From contig CADCSX010000012.1 of NCBI GenBank assembly GCA_902805475.1, positions 806,001 to 870,000 of the forward strand: a stretch of 64,000 bases of DNA. The letters run 5' to 3'. The translations under genes and the position numbers were made by a program. Source of the stretch: Entonaema liquescens. Lineage: Eukaryota > Ascomycota > Sordariomycetes > Xylariales > Xylariaceae. The first letter of the stretch is position 1. The number at the start of each line of letters is the position of its first letter. Below the pieces are notes generated by a model that had not been told where the DNA came from, did no database searches, and worked only from the letters and a program-made list of their open reading frames with translations. This document shows, in pieces, positions 22,938 to 34,473 of this stretch.

Positions 22938-23652
22938 CTATGGTAATTGTGATTTATCAGCCACCGCCATAACGCGGTTTGCTCCAAGCTTCATCTGGTC
23001 TAACTTTTCCCCATCTCTTTCGGTGACCGAGTTATTCACCCTCATACGGTCTTGCGTGCCCTTCCTCTTTTGACAGCACCTTGGCACAGCTAATACCTTC
23101 TTTCCGATGTAATCAACGGGGTCTACTGCGAATGGCAGGTTTGTGTTTGCGTACTCTCCACCATCATCTTCTATCTCGATGATGTTAATTTGCAGCACAT
23201 CTGGGTTGGTGTCATCGGTAGGTACTAGATGATCGAACGTGACACCATAATAGTCAATATCCCTGGATTAAAAATCAGCCTGGAAGAAATAATTGTAAAT
23301 AATTTGCTGTTCAGTTAAGATCGTGTTAGTATATATGGTCGTGTTCTTACTTTAATGGCTTCGGCATTACCCAGCCCAAATATTCATCTCGCACAACCAT
23401 ATCACCAGGAATGTCTTTACGAACGTCTTTTCCGTAAATCTTTTGATACGCTAGTCTTGCTAACGCCGGACCAGCTGGCTGTGGAAACTCCGACGACATG
23501 ACATGTGTGCGCCATGGTATATCTGGAAGAAGCCTTTGTACTGATATCGATGGCCCTTCTATTTGAATTCTTAAAGGTTTTTCTAGAGGTGGTAGATGGA
23601 ATGAATGAGTCGGGTTCCTAAAACAGGGCGGAATATAAAGTTCAAGCGCCAT
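22938..23652 (-). CDS. Hypothetical protein, no family recognised
   Basis: Exons 23652-23351 and 23262-22938 flank an 88-bp GT-AG intron that keeps phase, giving 208 aa. The splice-supported frame and even codon use argue for a real gene. The N-terminal half is Pro-rich with the segment LPDIPWRTHVMSSEFPQP. The C-terminal half is acidic and then basic, with a CCQKRKG patch. There is no signal peptide, membrane segment or catalytic motif that I can see. It is divergent from the thioredoxin-like gene across 454 bp. I cannot assign a function. The internal paralogy of such proteins within fungal genomes would be the first thing to check. Confidence 0.6.
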
Positions 23653-24106
23653 TGAGACTGAATGAGAGCGATTGTGAAGGGTAGGGATGTGTATAAGAGA
23701 ACCATATGGTAAACATATATCTAAGAAAAATGAATACGGTTGGATTTGAAAGGACCCCGCGCAAATATACGACAGTAGCCCGAATATGTAGTTCTTTAAT
23801 TCTACTAGAATACCTAAGATTAGGTAGATCATGTATTAGATCTAATAATATCATATGTCGTGTAACTATATAGCAGAGTGATGTTGTGTAACACAAGCAA
23901 GGTTACGTGTACCCATGTACCTTACCTAAGGTAATACGGAGGTACATACAATTGTAGATCTGGACAGCTTTATCTCGGCTTCCCGTCATCAGCCAAGAGA
24001 TCCACTTAACATTTAACCCATCATCCATCGATCCATCAACAATTCCAGCAACTTCGCTCAGTCTTGTTAACAATACCGTTACGCGTGTCTAAACGAAATA
24101 TCTAAA

Positions 24107-24917
24107 ATGGCCGTACATATCAGTTCTCCGAATGAATGGCAGCGCATATTAGGGTCTTCGACCATCGTGGTCACAGACTGTAAGTCCTCAAGTCCTTATC
24201 TGTCGCATTGTTTGCGATTCCGACCGGCCGCTTACAAATGATCATGTAGTCTACGCCGACTGGTGTGGTCCTTGTAAAATGATCGCGCCTACCTTCGAAT
24301 CGCTAGCGACGAAATATTCCAAGCCCGGCAAGATCGCCTTCTGCAAAGTCAACGTCGATAACCAGCAATCAATCGCCCAAACCCATGGCGTACGCGCGAT
24401 GCCGACCTTCCTCATCTTCAAGAATGGTTCCGTGATCGAGACAATCCAAGGCGCGAATCCCCAGCTCTGACTTCCGCTGTTGACAAGGCCGTTAAACTGG
24501 CGACCGTCAGTGCACCGGGCGCATCCTTCACTACACCCGGAAGGACACTAGGGGCAGTCCGGCTTCTGCTGGCGCACCGGCAAGGCGAGGTGGCCAGTCG
24601 TTAGGCGGTCAGCCGTGGAAATTCAGTCCTTTTAATATCCTCAACGCCATCCTCACATTCTTCGGGCTTTACTTTGTATCACTCTTCTCGGTAGGTTATG
24701 ACTTTCTGCTATGATTCGCGTCTAGTAAAACATTGGACATGGGGTTAACAATATCAACTAGTTCGATCCATACAAGGCGGCCGAAAAGTCGCAGTTCAAC
24801 CTCAATAATCCAGGAGCGCCACCGACGCCGATTGATGTTAAGGGGCAAAAGGCTAGCGGGCAAGGTGGTTCTGCTCGACCTAGCGGGGTTAGGACACTGG
24901 CTGATCTTGGCAAGTAG
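24107..24917 (+). CDS. Thioredoxin-like protein with C-terminal membrane segment, two apparent frameshifts
   Basis: Exons 24107-24179, 24250-24690 and 24762-24917. The thioredoxin fold is clear: FYADWCGPCKMIAP carries the WCGPC redox motif, completed across intron 1, and MPTFLIFKNG holds the cis-Pro. After GANPQ the frame must move by one base at a CCCC run (24439-24442) to continue as ALTSAVDKAVKLA. It must move again at a GGGG run (24551-24554) to reach SPASAGAPARRGG and the membrane segment ILNAILTFFGLYFVSLF. The last exon ends with a Gly/Ser-rich tail (VRTLADLGK). With both bases restored the product is about 223 aa. As written, translation stops at 24470. Sequence error seems likelier than decay because the flanking coding sequence is intact. 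Confidence 0.75.
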
Positions 24918-25385
24918 AGGTGGCAACAGTGAGGATCGCATGATTTCGGATACCTATGTTGATTGTGTTGGTGGTCTATGGGATATGGGATGTAGCTAAA
25001 CAGCCTAATTGAGTCCACCGGCGAAGTGCATCCTTCTATTAAGAATATAAGACCAATATTATATGTATTCCAGAGGTAGCTTACCTTAGGCTTCGTTAGT
25101 TTATCGGTTAGTGTATTCCATACTTTCTTATCGGACTCTTTGGTGCTGCGCAGCCTGCGTTAGACCCTGCGGACTACATATGTACATATACACGTACAGG
25201 CCAACTGCGGGGTGGCATTCTAATATCCACCTTTTAAGTGGACGGAACTCTGCAGGGTACAAGAGCTAGTCAAAAATTTCCCTACAGACGAAAAGAAAAA
25301 AAAAAGTTCGCGAATCTTTACCATTATTCATATACTTCTTTTTCTTTCTTGTCTTTAAACCCTACATTTAAGGAGAGCGAGCATA
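24918..25385. other. Intergenic, upstream of Rsm22
   Basis: 468 bp with no gene seen. An A-rich run near 25290-25305 lies about 85 bp before the Rsm22 start. Confidence 0.55.
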
Positions 25386-27806
25386 ATGCTTTCCGCAGCG
25401 AAATCCCGTGGCTCATGTCCCCAGTGTAGGCTGCGACTGCTGAATTTGTTTGAGCATGGCTTTGCTGGTTTACGATCTGAAGCCCCGCGATCATCTCCTA
25501 GGGCGAATTACTCGAGTCTTAAGAGTCTTCCGTTAAGTAGAAAGACTAACACGCGCCTCTTCTCAACGACAAAGCGCCGGCTTCAAAATCCGCAGCCAAC
25601 AGAAAACCCACCAAAGTCTGACGATATCGAAACCACGGTACGGCAGGCGAAACACGCTTTTGGTGATACTTTGCCAAAAGGTTATTTAAATGAAGAAGAA
25701 TACAAGCTATACGAGCGGTTGTACGGTGCACCTTTACGAGAGACTCGACCAGAAGATGTAGGCATACCAACATCTGATTTCGTTTCTGACCTTGAAGATG
25801 TTTCCTATGATTCATCAAAGGGTATATTGATCCGGGAAGGGGAAGACGGAATGCTTGAGGAAGTCGTCTACGAGACTGAGTCTACTGCTATATATTCCAG
25901 TGAAAGCATCAGTGATACCGAAGATCTTTCTTCAGCGAACCTGGAAAACTCAGAGGAACTCCCATCTGAAGCCGGATTGACCCATGTCAACGCTGTGGCA
26001 AAAAACCAGAGAGAATACGAAGCTCTATTGAGACTACAAAAAGACTTCGAAAACGCCCAGCTACGAGCAGCGGAAGAAGAGGAGTTTGATGAAGAAGAAG
26101 AAGAGTTTGAAGAGGAAGAGGAGGACTATGATGACGAGCCAGATGCGAGATTCCGAGTCCGAGATACCCGCGTCCACGAGTATACTAGAATAGCTCAATG
26201 GAGAACCCAGCCCTCAACTATTCATCTACCAAAAGCAGATTTTATTACCCCCATCATCGAATTACTCGACCGAACATCCATTAAACATGTTAAAGAAGCA
26301 GCAGAGAAAGCGTTTGGCGGCCCCGGATTTCCTAACTCTGTTGCAACTCCCGAAGTAAGGAAGAGTCCCGAGCAAAAGCCTGTAGCTATGCAAGCAGGCC
26401 AACATAATATGAGTGAAATTGAAGCCGACGCTTACATTGCTACAAACCTACCCGGAATGTATGCGTCTATTATGAGCGTTTTAGTCGAGATCAGGAAACG
26501 CCTGGGCTCAGAGTGGATTTCTAAGCTCATCTCGAGAAATAACGGCGAGGGCCCTCGCGTGCTTGATGTCGGCGCAGGAGGAGCTGGGTTGGCGGCTTGG
26601 CAGCAAGTTCTTGACGCCGAATGGGATCTAATGTCTGAAGGTGGCAAAAGGCCTAATCACGGACCACCAGGAAAGAAGACAGTTGTAGTTGGATCTACTC
26701 ACCTGCGTCAACGGATATCGAGGTTTCTTAATGACACCACGTTCCTCCCACGCCTACCAGACTACATACACTCCGCCGATAATCCGGATATGCTAGACGG
26801 AGGTGGCCAGCCGCAGCCGAAGAAGTCATTCGATATAATTATCGCCCCTCATCTACTATTGCCTCTGAAAGAAGGTTATCAACGCAAGGCTTTATTAGAT
26901 AATCTTTGGGAAATGTTGTCACCTGACGGCGGTGTTCTTATTATTATGGAGAAAGGTCATCCGCGAGGGTTTGAAGCCGTCGCTGATGTCCGTTCTCGTT
27001 TACTAAATGAATTCATCGTTTCGCCTACTTCGGATCCTCAACCCACCGAAATTGAGATCGAGGCACGGCGCGTCCGCGAGAAGGGCATGATCATTGCCCC
27101 TTGTACTAACCATAAGGCATGTCCGATGTATTTAACACCCGGAATTAGCAGTGGACGAAAAGACTTTTGTCATTTTAGCCAGAGATATCTCCGTCCGTCA
27201 TTCCTTCAAAAGGTACTAGGTGCCTCTCACCGTAACCATGCGGACATAAATTTTAGTTTTATCGCTATTCAACGGGGAACTTTGCCTAATATGGAGCAAC
27301 CTCCTGTGCCCGCGCAAGATGGCAATTTGACTGAGCGCGCATTCAAAGGTTACGAAAAGGCTGGAGAAGAACCAAATGCGTTGTCATTACCTAGAAATAT
27401 TCTCCCTCCTCTGAAGCGACGTGGTCATGTGACGCTTGACCTATGCACACCTACCGGAAAGATAGAGAGATGGACGGTCCCTAAAAGCTTCAGCAAGCAG
27501 GCGTACCACGACGCACGTAAGACGAGATGGGGGGATCTATGGGCTTTAGGTGCCAAGACCAGAGTAGAACGTAATGTTCGACTCGGACGGGCGGGTGCAG
27601 TGGGTAATGATGGCGGCGTACGGTCTCGCGCGAATACCAAGGGCCACAAGCCGAGGGTTATTCATCTCAACGCCGATGAGAGGGGTATCTACAGCGCTTA
27701 CGAGAAAGTTAAGGTACACGGTCCTGCCGAGAGGAGGACTAAGGGAGGAAAGAAGGCGAAGGTGGTTAATTTGTTGAAGGAACTGGAAGAGGAGGGCTTT
27801 GAATGA
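25386..27806 (+). CDS. RSM22: Mitochondrial small-subunit assembly protein Rsm22 (METTL17-like)
   Basis: A single exon of 806 aa. The N-terminus is basic and Ser/Arg-rich with no acidic residues for over 50 positions, fitting a mitochondrial presequence. An acidic patch near residues 225-255 precedes the methyltransferase-like core. The core has a SAM-binding-type motif VLDVGAGGAGLAAW near residue 390 and SFDIIIAPHLLLPL. The C-terminal Cys set (CTNHKACPMY, then KDFCHFSQR) is characteristic of Rsm22/METTL17 and binds an iron-sulfur cluster in studied members. The family acts in maturation of the mitochondrial 37S subunit. The Lys/Arg-rich tail (RRTKGGKKAKVV) fits RNA contact. Recognition is confident. 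Confidence 0.9.
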   Translation: MLSAAKSRGSCPQCRLRLLNLFEHGFAGLRSEAPRSSPRANYSSLKSLPLSRKTNTRLFSTTKRRLQNPQPTENPPKSDDIETTVRQAKHAFGDTLPKGYLNEEEYKLYERLYGAPLRETRPEDVGIPTSDFVSDLEDVSYDSSKGILIREGEDGMLEEVVYETESTAIYSSESISDTEDLSSANLENSEELPSEAGLTHVNAVAKNQREYEALLRLQKDFENAQLRAAEEEEFDEEEEEFEEEEEDYDDEPDARFRVRDTRVHEYTRIAQWRTQPSTIHLPKADFITPIIELLDRTSIKHVKEAAEKAFGGPGFPNSVATPEVRKSPEQKPVAMQAGQHNMSEIEADAYIATNLPGMYASIMSVLVEIRKRLGSEWISKLISRNNGEGPRVLDVGAGGAGLAAWQQVLDAEWDLMSEGGKRPNHGPPGKKTVVVGSTHLRQRISRFLNDTTFLPRLPDYIHSADNPDMLDGGGQPQPKKSFDIIIAPHLLLPLKEGYQRKALLDNLWEMLSPDGGVLIIMEKGHPRGFEAVADVRSRLLNEFIVSPTSDPQPTEIEIEARRVREKGMIIAPCTNHKACPMYLTPGISSGRKDFCHFSQRYLRPSFLQKVLGASHRNHADINFSFIAIQRGTLPNMEQPPVPAQDGNLTERAFKGYEKAGEEPNALSLPRNILPPLKRRGHVTLDLCTPTGKIERWTVPKSFSKQAYHDARKTRWGDLWALGAKTRVERNVRLGRAGAVGNDGGVRSRANTKGHKPRVIHLNADERGIYSAYEKVKVHGPAERRTKGGKKAKVVNLLKELEEEGFE

Positions 27807-28569
27807 GCAATATGTGTGAATATGTATCTGTAAAATTGTACAAAATCTCCCCGATGGGTGTATTGCCTAGGCGCCTAGGTATGTATAATGGAAATGATAA
27901 AACGAATGAATGCCTTTCAACTATATCAAAATGTCTCTGCTTAAGAATTACTGATATAAGCTAAACGTATGTTATGAGTGCTATGACAATTGAAATGATA
28001 ACTTATTAGAATATGATAAGAAGGAGTATGTGAATGAACGTCTCATCTCCGACGAGAAAGATTCACTTACATGATGGTATTTAGACATTTCGTCGACTTA
28101 CAGATTTCCGCCCATAATCCGCGGAACTCGGTGTTCAGAGACTAAACTAAAGTTAATTGCTTATCAATGATTGGTCCGATAAGATTATCGAGTGAGATTG
28201 CGTCAGAGGAATGCCCCCCCAAAAACCCGTGGGTCCCGCTGAAATTTTCTTTGGAGATGCCAAAATGCCGGGAATCGGTCTGGAACCCTTAAAAGAATCC
28301 CGCCGCGGCGCCCATGGCGACATCGCTTCTAGTTACGGATAACCTCTTAGCTAAGAAATATAGATATTTGACTCAGGATTATCCTAAAGAAATTGTTTAC
28401 GATGATTTATTATATCTTATTCCCTCCGTGATTTTCTCTCTTTTTCCCTTTATTGTATCATCGTTCCATTCGAGTATCTCCGTCAAAGGTACCAAGAAGG
28501 ATACTGGGAATTTGAATTATAATAATAAGAGCTTACCCTCAAGTGTTTATACGAAAGAGGTGTAACCCT
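27807..28569. other. Intergenic, Rsm22 to Met1
   Basis: About 0.76 kb. A short open frame from 28314 has no support, although it begins with a good ATG in an ATGGCG context and encodes a hydrophobic stretch. The region probably serves as the Met1 promoter. A CCTAGGCGCCTAGG palindrome lies near 27868. Confidence 0.5.
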
Positions 28570-30301
28570 ATGATGACTGGTCCTATCTCCCTATTGACGG
28601 CGACGGATGCCCGATCGCACGTACATCTAATCATCGGCTCGAATCCTCTAGCGGCGGCGCGTTGTGGGCAATCAATAAGTGCTGGCGCATCGCCGATCTT
28701 GATTGCGCCAGACACAGCGGAGTTATATTATGCACTGCAAAAGCGTGTGGACGACGGCGAAGTAAAATGGATAAGAGATGTCTTTCGAGATGAACATCTC
28801 ACTACTCTTGGAAGGGAAGAGATCGATCGGGTGGTTGACGTTGTTTTTGTGACTTCTGGACCTAGAGAACCTCTAAGTGCGACCAACTGTCCATATAGCC
28901 ATGAGAAGTCATTATTGATGGTTTGATATAGGCGCACACATATCAACGCTTTGCAAGCGTAACCGTATCCCTATAAACGTTGTCGATGCGCCACAACTAT
29001 GTTCCTTCTCCCTTCTATCCACGCACGTCGACGGTCCGCTACAAATCAGCATAACGACAAATGGTCGCGGATGCAAGTTGGCGTCTAGGATACGTCGGGA
29101 GGTTGCAGCTTCGCTACCGCCGAACCTAGGGTCTGCTTGTTTGCGATTGGGAGACGTGCGCAGGAAGATACAAGAGGAAGACCACTTGTTACACATGGCC
29201 ATGACAGACGGAGACGACGTCGACGACTCAATCGACCAATCGGCGAGCTTCAACAAGCTTGTTACGGAGGCAGATCTAGACGCCGTGAAGAACAGGCGCA
29301 TGCGCTGGCTCAGCCAAATTTGCGAATACTGGCCCCTGAAACGGCTTGCTGCTATTACCGACGAGGATGTAGCCAACATTCTGAAATCCTACGACGACCT
29401 CGGCTCTTCCAATCCAATTGGCAAATCTCCCTCTACTAATAGTCCTAGTACCCGCGGCCGCATCATCCTTGCCGGCTCCGGCCCCGGCCACCCAGACCTC
29501 CTCACGCGGGCAACCTACAAGGCCATCCAGAGCGCCGACCTCGTGCTCGCGGACAAGCTGGTCCCAGCCGGCGTGCTGGACCTGATCCCGCGGCGCACCC
29601 CCGTGCACATCGCACGCAAGTTCCCGGGCAACGCCGACGCGGCGCAGGCCGAGCTCGAGGAAATGGCCATCGCGGGCGCGCGCGACGGCAAGACGGTTCT
29701 GCGCCTCAAGCAGGGCGACCCGTACATCTACGGGCGCGGCGGCGAGGAAGTCGCGCGCTTCCGCTCGCTAGCCGACAACAAGGCGGTGGTGGTTACCGTC
29801 CTCCCGGGCGTCACGTCCGCGCTATCCGCGCCCCTGTTCGCAGGCATCCCGCCTACCCAGCGCGACGTCGCAGACCAGGTCCTCGTGTGCACGGGCACGG
29901 GAAAGAAGGGCAAGGCGCCGGAGCCGCCGGAGTACGTGCCCAGTCGCACGGTTGTGTTCCTTATGGCGCTGCATCGTATCGCGGGGCTTATCGATGAGTT
30001 GACGGGCCATCAACACAACGAGAACGGGAACGAGGCCCCTGGGCGTGCGCTGTGGCCCCAGGGTACCCCGTGCGCGGTCGTCGAACGCGCGAGTTGTCCC
30101 GACCAGCGCGTCATTCGGACGACGCTGGACCGCGTCGTCCAGGCTGTCGAGCAGGAGGGCAGCAGGCCCCCGGGATTGCTCGTCGTGGGGCGCGCGTGCG
30201 AGTTCTTGAATAAGCCTGAGAAGGGTCGCGCGTGGAGCGTGGAGGAAGGGTTTAGAGGGTTGGATTTCGGGCTGGAGGGGTTGGATCTGGGGGCTGCGTG
30301 A
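28570..30301 (+). CDS. MET1: Uroporphyrin-III C-methyltransferase / siroheme synthase Met1
   Basis: Exons 28570-28876 and 28932-30301 flank a 55-bp intron with a GTGCGA donor, giving 558 aa. The splice joins REPLS to AHISTLCKRNRIP and restores the conserved run. The N-terminal Rossmann part (HLIIGSNPLAAARC) resembles precorrin-2 dehydrogenases. The C-terminal tetrapyrrole methyltransferase domain has GSGPGHPDLLT, LKQGDPYIYGRGGEE and VLPGVTSALSAPLFAGIP. It methylates uroporphyrinogen III on the way to siroheme, the cofactor of sulfite and nitrite reductases, in the cytosol. The second exon is markedly GC-rich against its flanks. The start is the first ATG after an in-frame GTG. Confidence 0.9.
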
Positions 30302-30909
30302 TGGGTGGTTAAGGAAAATAGGGGTAGGGAAGGGGGGAGTTGGTTACGTCTTAAGAGAGCACAGCGGGAAGAGAAAGGGAATGTAGCATGGGCGAGTTGC
30401 ATATGGGCGGCGTTTTAATATATCTTAGATGAGATATGATTTGAATTTGACAGTTATAACTAATTATGTGATGTTTGTTTGACTTGAAATTATTCCAACT
30501 TATGGTATCTTTTGATTCATGAAACCTGTATCTCTTTTATAGATCAAACGAGTTCCTATAATAAGCTAGATCGCGTACCTACTCATAGAAATACGTGAGT
30601 GAGTTTATATTAATTTAACTTTATTACTTTCCGTATAGATCCCTCTGCGCTCTTACTGCGAATCTAGCAAAACTTATTTGATGAACGTAGTTATTTTGGG
30701 AACCATGGGCCTGCGCTTAACTGGATTCAAAAATATTTCTAAAAATTGGATTCTGCTTAACTAGTCGTTATAATATGACAATCTACCCCTATCTTTTACA
30801 CGTCGCATCTTCTTCATCTTCTGGTAATACCTACACCTTCATAGACACGCATTTCATCTCATTTCATGTCATAGACAGTATACAATCCCACCCCCCTCTT
30901 TTCCAGACT
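30302..30909. other. Convergent intergenic region
   Basis: About 0.6 kb between the Met1 stop and the 3' end of the AsaB-like gene. It is AT-rich after 30420 and has no gene. Confidence 0.55.
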
Positions 30910-31920
30910 TTAATCTCTATCATCAGGATGGAACACCAGCGCGCGAACCTCAATGCTCTCGCGATTCGGGGTATCCGGGGCGACCGTGGGGTCGACGAAC
31001 GCGGTATGCGGAACCCGCCTCGCGCGGCCATCCGTCTTCGAATCAAAGCACTTGATGAACAAAACCTCCTGGGGCGTAAGCCCGTACTTGTAGAACCACC
31101 TGTGGCCCTCGGCATACCGCACGGCGAACGTCTCGCCCTTGCGGTTCGGGTAGATGAGCGGGATGGGCACGAGCTCCTGCTCGCCGACGGAGCTCGCCTC
31201 GGCGACGGCCAGCGGGTCGCGCAGCACCGTCTTGATCGGCCGCCACACGTTGATGATCTGCACGCGGCCCTTGAGCAGCTCCGAGGCTTCCTCCGCGGGC
31301 AGGTGGTGCGGCACGCGCGACAGCGCCGCCGAGTACGTCTGGTCGATGTGCACGCGGTTCACGGGGCCGCGCCGGGACGGGGTGCCCGCGCCGCCCCGCT
31401 GGTCCGCTGGGTTGCGCCGGATCGTGTGGTCGAAGATGAAGATCTTGGAGGCGCCGGTGCTGGCGGGTGTTGTTAGCGAAAAGGTCTTTTCATTCCAACA
31501 TATTCCTCTCTCCCTTTCTCTCTCCGCACTAGTACAAATTTCGGTAGGTATATCCACTTACGCATCCTTTAGCAACTGCTCGGTCTCGGGGTAGTAAACC
31601 GCCTTGATGTGGTCGTCATCCAGGAAGTCCTTCTCCTGAGCTACGTGGCGATAGAACTGGAAACCGTTCTTGTCGAGAGTATACTCGTCTTCCCGACCAG
31701 ATACATCCGTGATGTGGACTTGGTGGGGTTCTGCTGGTCTAATTTGAGTCTCGGGTCGGTCTACGTAGGTAGGGTGCGGTGGCGAGCCATCTTCTGCGTC
31801 CTTGTGGTAGTATAGCACGGTGTCGACATCGTGCGGTAGCTTAACTTCGGGTACAGCTGATGTGCCGGAGGCTGAGAAAGCCGGGACAGAGCTGGGGAGC
31901 TGGACGTCGGGAGAGGCCAT
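30910..31920 (-). CDS. AsaB/CmcJ-like hydroxylase-desaturase (GA4 desaturase family)
   Basis: Exons 31920-31562 and 31459-30910 flank a 102-bp intron and give 302 aa. Family signatures appear in the usual order: VLYYHKDAEDGS with PHPTYVDRPET at the N-terminus, then VNRVHIDQTYSAA, GRVQIINVWRPI, FIKCFDSKTDGRARRVPHTAFVDP and a C-terminal IEVRALVF. This fungal family includes the aspergillic-acid enzyme AsaB and GA4 desaturase-like proteins, and it is often found in biosynthetic clusters. No partner biosynthetic genes adjoin it here, so the substrate is unknown. The second exon is GC-rich, and most open frames on the other strand here are its shadows. Confidence 0.88.
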
Positions 31921-32537
31921 CGTGTGTATTATCTATATGCTTTTATTTTGAAGATGCAGTAGTGTCAGTATACTTCTGTCTGAAGAAGCAATGAACTAAC
32001 AGGCAATGTCTTGGTTCTTATATACTTCTTTATCGAAAGATAAAATCCTAAATTCGGAAATGCTAAGATATCGGCTGCTACCTCATCGATGGTTGTCGGT
32101 ACTGCTATTGGTAATGCAGCGCACGTCCACTTGCGGCAAAGGAATAGTAGCTCCCCGCAATCACGCAAGATTGCGACAGTAAGGGAACGTCCGCGAGAGG
32201 ACGTCATGTGCCATAGTAGATGATGATTTCTTACACCCTGCATATAAAACACCAGTTTCGTAGCACTGATTATAAATACTAGTTTCGAGTTGTATTTGTC
32301 ATATCTCGTTTTATAATTAAGCACGTTTACTTATCTTCTATTGCCAGTCTATAGCCTTCCTTTCCCGTGATATCTAGGGCTACGGTCCAGTAGCGGCTCA
32401 GTATAGTATGATGCTAAATTACACAAGCACGGCCCAATACTATAACCGGTCTTGAAGACAAAAGTACCCGAGTTATTACTCGATATCAGTAGGCGCCGAG
32501 TAAGCATGGCCGTGCACGACACCAAGCATTAAAATAA
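31921..32537. other. Intergenic, AsaB-like 5' side
   Basis: About 0.6 kb that includes the AsaB-like promoter and the permease 3' end. No gene was seen. Confidence 0.55.
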
Positions 32538-34473
32538 TTAGTCAACATCATTCGGCACCCGAGTCAGTACGGTAATAGCTGTCCCGTCATCTAGCACTTC
32601 TTGTTTCTCCTCCAGTCTATACCCACCAAATCGGGGTAATATGATTGTCCATATGAGCCAGTATAGGACTCCGAACACAAGTCTACAAATTTATAAGCAT
32701 CTGCGGTTAAAATCACCAGAGCAATGTCATTGGTCCTTAATGATGGGAACGCTGTTACTTACATGCCGACGCCAACAATGGCGTATGTAGCATAAAATAG
32801 ACCGCCGGGTTTCGGATGAGACGGAGGGAAAAAGGGTGCTGCTAATAAAGAAAAGCATAGGATGATCCTGAAGATGACCGCCGGGATCCAGGCTTTGAAC
32901 GGCCGTTTCAAATCCGGTCGCTTATATCGCAGCCAGATAAGTCCTATTGACGTTGCAAGCGCGAATATTTGTCCCGGGTAACCCTCAACCTCTAATATGA
33001 AGGAGTACACTTCGCTCGATGGCGGAAGTATGATTACCAAAACAGAAGGGATCCAGTGTACAATTAGCCCGCCCAAAGGCGCATTAAAAGGCTTCGAGCT
33101 AGATAGATATCTGGAAAATGGTAAAAAGCCCGCCCGAGCAACCTCTTGATTTAGACGTGCCTACAGTTGGTTAGAATCACGTTATTTATGAGTAGTTTCA
33201 GGAAGCCAAAGCGTGCAAAGGCAGAAACCTACAGTCGAGAATGTCACTACCATCACGTTACCCGCCGCTGAAAGGGCAACGGCTAACGGCAGAAACCTCT
33301 TACCAACATTAGGACCGAACGTGTGCTTGAAGAACAAGGCGGCAACTAGTTGACCGCTCTCTTTGATATCCTCGATGGGTACCACAGCGAAGTAGGCGAG
33401 GTTAGCTAGCAGGTAAAGGAGACAGGCAGTGACCAGAGCCGTCAGTGAAACTGACTTCAAGGTCCTGACACTGTATCAATGATAGTCAGCCAGTTGCTTG
33501 ATTAGTAAACCATCGAAGCCCATAGGCTTATTTTAGGAGTAGTGAATCCCGGCCGACCCGATTAGGAAAAGCGAAGCGCAGGTCTAATAGAAAAAAAAGG
33601 GGGAACAAGGACTTACGGATCCTTGACTTCATTCATGACATTGTTCAGGTTGGACAAACCGGCGTAGGAGTAGAAGACCTTAAACAATGAAGTCGCAAGG
33701 GTTCCGAGATTCCAGTCGCTCCCCTCCCATAGCCCTTCCCATGACTGTATCTTCCTGGGCCTGATGTCTGTATCTTCTTGCTCAGGTCTAAGGATTACGA
33801 CGTAAAGAGCCGATAGCACCATGAATACAACGAGTCCCACTTTGATCCACCCTAGGAAGTTTTGAATGCGTATGCCGGCCCTGTACCAGACGCCGTGAAT
33901 GATCGTGATGACTGTAAGGAGCCCAACTGCTAGGGCCTTCTTAGAAAAATCCCGAGCTTCGACATCGAATACAAAATGCACGTATTGGCTGAATATGACG
34001 CAGTTACTTGCCGTGAAACCTAGAAGCACGGCTTGAACCGCGATCATGGTCGAGGCAAAAAAGCGTGGCCACGGATATGTAAATTCGAGGTATACTTTAT
34101 CTCCGCCAGACCGTGGCAGCATGCAACCATATTCGAGAGACACCGTTAGGCCGCACGCTACAACGATGGCGCCCAGAATCCATATCGAAAGCGAAAGACC
34201 CACACTTCCGACGGAGGCGAGGATAACTCCAGGAACTGCAAAGATGCCACTTCCGATCACTCTAGAAATCGCGATAATATAGGCACTTTTCCAGTCGATG
34301 TTCCGACCTAGAACGGACTCTTCGGGTAAGACGTCATCTTCGAGATTTCCAAACTCGGGTGGTGAAGAGGGACCATCTTCGTCATCCGTCGGGGGCTTGA
34401 AAATTGAAGACGAACGTATCGATGCCGCATCTGCTCCTAATAAGGGGCTATCTTCGCCGTAGGACGTAGACAT
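32538..34473 (-). CDS. Amino-acid permease, LAT family (MUP1-like)
   Basis: Four exons (34473-33617, 33470-33233, 33160-32763, 32682-32538) give 545 aa. All introns are GT-AG with consistent phases; the first, 146 bp, is the longest. An acidic cytosolic N-terminus leads into SAYIIAISRVIGSGIFAVPGVIL, the first APC-superfamily helix with its GSGIF substrate motif. YSYAGLSNLNNVMNEVKDP is the helix 6 region. GNVMVVTFSTARLNQEVARAGFLPFS is formed by splicing and matches yeast MUP1-type high-affinity methionine permeases. A plasma-membrane importer is expected. The substrate (methionine or another neutral amino acid) is inferred from family resemblance only. Confidence 0.88.

Noticed and set aside
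30775..31594. Long GC-rich plus-strand frames (to 233 codons)
   Set aside because: They lie antisense to the AsaB-like gene, whose conserved motifs and splice sites explain the open frames.
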